From an uncultured Bacteroidales bacterium (GTDB lineage: Bacteria; Bacteroidota; Bacteroidia; Bacteroidales; UBA932): a stretch of DNA of 23,054 nucleotides. Positions 20,655 to 23,054 of this stretch are shown here, one piece after another. Location: the NCBI GenBank assembly GCA_902491795.1, contig CABUIX010000037.1:1-23054 (forward strand), given 5' to 3'. How positions within the stretch are numbered: position 1 is the stretch's first letter; every line of letters begins with the position of its first letter. The translations under genes were made by a program, and so were the position numbers. Below the pieces are notes generated by a model, which ran no database searches, was not told the origin of the DNA, and saw nothing but the letters and a program-made list of their open reading frames with translations.

Positions 20655-23054
20655 CAGCCGCGACGTGAATATATCCTCGAATAGATTGCCGGGATGAAGA
20701 ATATGCTGACGATGGTGCCTATGGTCATTCCGACGGTGATGACTATTGCCATGGGGTACTGCAGGTCATTGCCCATGCTTCCTCTCGAGAGGAAGGGCAG
20801 GACTGAGAACACTGTGGTGATGGAGGTCATGAGAATGGCCTTGATGCGCCTGTGGCCGGCCTCATGGACAGCATCGTCGACAGCCATGCCCGCCGCAACC
20901 AGCCGGTTGATCGTGTCGACCTTGAGTATGGAGTCGTTGATCACGATTCCGGATATGACCACCAGGCCTATCAGCGACATGAGGTTGACCGAGACGCCGA
21001 GCATCCAGAGCACCGCAAGAGAGAATCCTATGTCGATGAGGATCTCGGAAAGGATGATCAGCGGCTGCACGAGCGACTCGAACTGCGAGGCGAGAATCAG
21101 GTAGAGCAGCAGCACCGCCACGAGCAGGATGAGCATCATCTGGCGGACGAGATCCCTGTTGGAGAACCATGCACCCGAATAGGAGACGTCGAATTTGCCG
21201 CCCTGGCGGATGCTCTCGCTGATTGTCTGCATCGCGTCGGGAACCTCCCTGCCGGGAATGTCGAGGCTGACGGGATAATATGCTCCCTCGCCTCCGGAGA
21301 CCATCTGCCTGAAATCCTGGTCGACTGTCTGCACCATGAGCGCCGATGCTGGAATCCTTACATCCTCACCTTCGGCGTCCTCGAACTCGATGAAATTTTC
21401 CGACAGTATCCTGTCAATCTCGCCGTCGTCCGTGCCGAGCATCACGGGTACGGAACGGTTGCCCTGGACAATCTCGAAGAGCGTGTTGCCGTTGAGCGCG
21501 TTGGTGAGCAGATTGCGCAGCTGGCCGAAACTGATCCCGTAGAGGCTCAGCCGTTCAGGGTCGGATACATAGACTATGTCCTGCTTCAGCTGCATGGCGT
21601 CTATCCTCCAGTCCGGGCGTGCAGCGCGCAGCGCGTCGAGAGCTTCACGGACATCGGAGACCTGCAATCCCAGATCTCCCGTGGGGCGGAGCCTGGCGGT
21701 CAGCTGAGGTTCGGTCTCGGCGAACACCATCTCGAAGATGTTCCCGGAATTCGCCCACGAGATCACGGCCTGCGGCCATTGGGCTTCAAGTGTGCCGGAA
21801 AGGAGCTCCTTGGCGTCCTTGAGGCCGTCGGCATCGCTGCATTTGATGTAGAGTGATGCCTGGTTCATGGCCTGGTCGCCGCTGTGGCTGAGCACGAACT
21901 GCAGTGTGCCTGCCAGGGTGGTGGCCTGTATGCACCGGTCTTCGACCAGCTTCTCGAGTTCCACCATGCGCCGCTTGTTCTCCTCCAGCGTGACGGGCTC
22001 GTTCCAGTTGACGTTCAGAATGGTGTCGGTGTAGGTCAAGGGCGGAAGCTTTTCCTTGTCCATGAAGACAAGGCAGACCGCAGCGGTTGCGGTACTGGCG
22101 AGAGGAAGTGCCCAGCTGATCCAGTTCCGGTTGCGCAGGAACCAGTCCTCGACCCTGTCATAGAACCTCAGCCCGAAGCTGAAGTCCATCCTCGAAAGCA
22201 GCCGGTTGGGACGGAAGGAGCCGAACCTGCGGTAAATGGCCCAGTAATAGACGGGAATCACCATGACTGTCACGGCATGCGCCACGAGCAGCACAACTGT
22301 TATCGATATGGCCTGGTCGAAGAAGATGTCTCCCGCGAGCCCGTTCATGAATATCAGGGGGATGAACACCGCGCAGGTGGTGAGCACCGAACTTAGCATC
22401 GCGCCTGACACCTCCCGTGTGCCTTCGACGACGGCTGTTCTCAGCGAATCGCCGCGGGTCCATCTGGAGGTGATGTTGTCGATCAGGACTATTGAGTTGT
22501 CGACCATCATGCCGACTCCGAGCAGTATGCCGGAGAGTGAGATGATGTTTATGGTGATGCCAATGAGCCCCAGCACGAAGAAGGAAATGACCAGCGACAC
22601 GGGGATAGCGAGGGCCACGAGCACGGGAGATCGGAAGTCCTTCATGAACAGGAAGATTACGATGCACACGAGGACGATTGCCGCCACGATGTTGAGCAGC
22701 AGGTTGTTGATGGAATACTCGAGCAGCTCTGTCTGGTCGCGGGTCACCGTGAACTCCAGGGCAGGGTAGTCGCGGGTGAACACGTCGAGCTGGTCCGATA
22801 TGCTGCGGCGCAGCTGGGCCATTCTGGCCTCGCTCTGCTTGATGACAGCGAGAACCACCGCTTCCCGTCCGTCAGAGCGCGCGAGTCCTGTCCTCTCCGA
22901 CGGCTGCTGGGTCACGGAGGCGACGTCCTTTATCTGGAGTATGCGTCCTTCCCAACGGAAATAGACGTCGGCAATGTCTTCCGCGGAGGCTGCGAACGAG
23001 CGGAACTTGACGTTGTAGTGGTATTCGCCGTCCCTTATAGTCAGGTTGGACAGG
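20654..23054 (-). CDS. RND efflux permease, 5' end outside the window
   Basis: First of two tandem RND permeases; the reading frame stays open to the right edge, so the start is beyond the window and roughly 220-260 N-terminal residues are missing by comparison with the family. The visible 799 or so residues begin in the first porter domain (DGEYHYNVKFRSF, RILQIKDVASV). TM2 starts at LLLNIVAAIVLVCIVIFLF, TM4 holds GVGMMVDNSIVLIDNI with the proton-relay Asp, the second porter domain follows, and the last TM block has LIGLVVISGIVINDSILKVD. A short apparent GTG start at 22915 is internal and not real. Paired RND genes suggest a heteromeric pump of the MdtBC type; adaptor and channel genes would lie upstream. 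Confidence 0.93.
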   Translation of the reverse strand, partial: LSNLTIRDGEYHYNVKFRSFAASAEDIADVYFRWEGRILQIKDVASVTQQPSERTGLARSDGREAVVLAVIKQSEARMAQLRRSISDQLDVFTRDYPALEFTVTRDQTELLEYSINNLLLNIVAAIVLVCIVIFLFMKDFRSPVLVALAIPVSLVISFFVLGLIGITINIISLSGILLGVGMMVDNSIVLIDNITSRWTRGDSLRTAVVEGTREVSGAMLSSVLTTCAVFIPLIFMNGLAGDIFFDQAISITVVLLVAHAVTVMVIPVYYWAIYRRFGSFRPNRLLSRMDFSFGLRFYDRVEDWFLRNRNWISWALPLASTATAAVCLVFMDKEKLPPLTYTDTILNVNWNEPVTLEENKRRMVELEKLVEDRCIQATTLAGTLQFVLSHSGDQAMNQASLYIKCSDADGLKDAKELLSGTLEAQWPQAVISWANSGNIFEMVFAETEPQLTARLRPTGDLGLQVSDVREALDALRAARPDWRIDAMQLKQDIVYVSDPERLSLYGISFGQLRNLLTNALNGNTLFEIVQGNRSVPVMLGTDDGEIDRILSENFIEFEDAEGEDVRIPASALMVQTVDQDFRQMVSGGEGAYYPVSLDIPGREVPDAMQTISESIRQGGKFDVSYSGAWFSNRDLVRQMMLILLVAVLLLYLILASQFESLVQPLIILSEILIDIGFSLAVLWMLGVSVNLMSLIGLVVISGIVINDSILKVDTINRLVAAGMAVDDAVHEAGHRRIKAILMTSITTVFSVLPFLSRGSMGNDLQYPMAIVITVGMTIGTIVSIFFIPAIYSRIYSRRG

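Noticed and set aside
20654..22915. A complete 753-residue RND protein starting at 22915
   Set aside because: The frame is open and RND-like further upstream to the window edge (DGEYHYNVKFRSF, RILQIKDVASV), so the GTG at 22915 is internal and the gene is simply cut by the window.

Overview
The window looks like a chromosomal segment of a GC-rich Bacteroidales bacterium. Several things point there: promoters of the Bacteroidetes type (TTTG, about 19 bp, TAnnTTTG) upstream of rplS, tRNA-Cys and other genes; a DUF2795 protein and a TIGR02757/DUF2400 protein; a lipoprotein carrying a SusC-like TonB plug domain; and a type II phosphatidylserine decarboxylase. The genus cannot be fixed from the sequence alone. 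Most genes are on the minus strand, so each minus-strand operon is transcribed from high to low coordinates.

Layout. 1-305: small DUF2795 gene with its own promoter. 306-1136: about 830 bp without a credible gene, holding two 150-bp palindromic elements, a G-quadruplex motif and a short tandem repeat. 1137-1773: promoter, rplS, tRNA-Arg(ACG) and terminator as one unit. 1781-3578: grpE-dnaJ chaperone operon. 3638-6071: family 2 glycosyltransferase gene overlapping trkA. 6080-6770: slyD-type prolyl isomerase with a Cys/His-rich metal-binding tail. 6860-13278: six-gene operon in the order lysophospholipid acyltransferase, pepD, DUF2400, zeta-toxin-like kinase, tldD, tldE, with short overlaps joining pepD through tldD. 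13498-16041 (plus strand): POT peptide transporter, a tiny membrane ORF, and psd. 16024-17084: lipoprotein with a lone TonB plug domain, translationally coupled to a HAD phosphatase gene. 17144-17259: tRNA-Cys(GCA) and its terminator. 17310-17460: a third palindromic element. 17424-23054: two tandem RND efflux permease genes; the second ends inside the element and the first runs off the right edge.

How the genes relate. Peptide uptake and breakdown (POT, PepD, TldD/E), protein folding (GrpE, DnaJ, SlyD), envelope lipids and glycans (LpxL-like acyltransferase, Psd, GT2) and ion or drug transport (TrkA, RND pair) are mostly housekeeping. The most unusual content is the repeat family. Three elements of 150-151 bp each have TCCTGCAA-type ends and four alternating inverted boxes at nearly identical offsets. 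The box sequence changes as a set between subtypes, and one hairpin is flipped between two copies. Both loci lie just past the terminator of a tRNA gene, and one copy supplies the C-terminus and stop codon of an RND pump gene.
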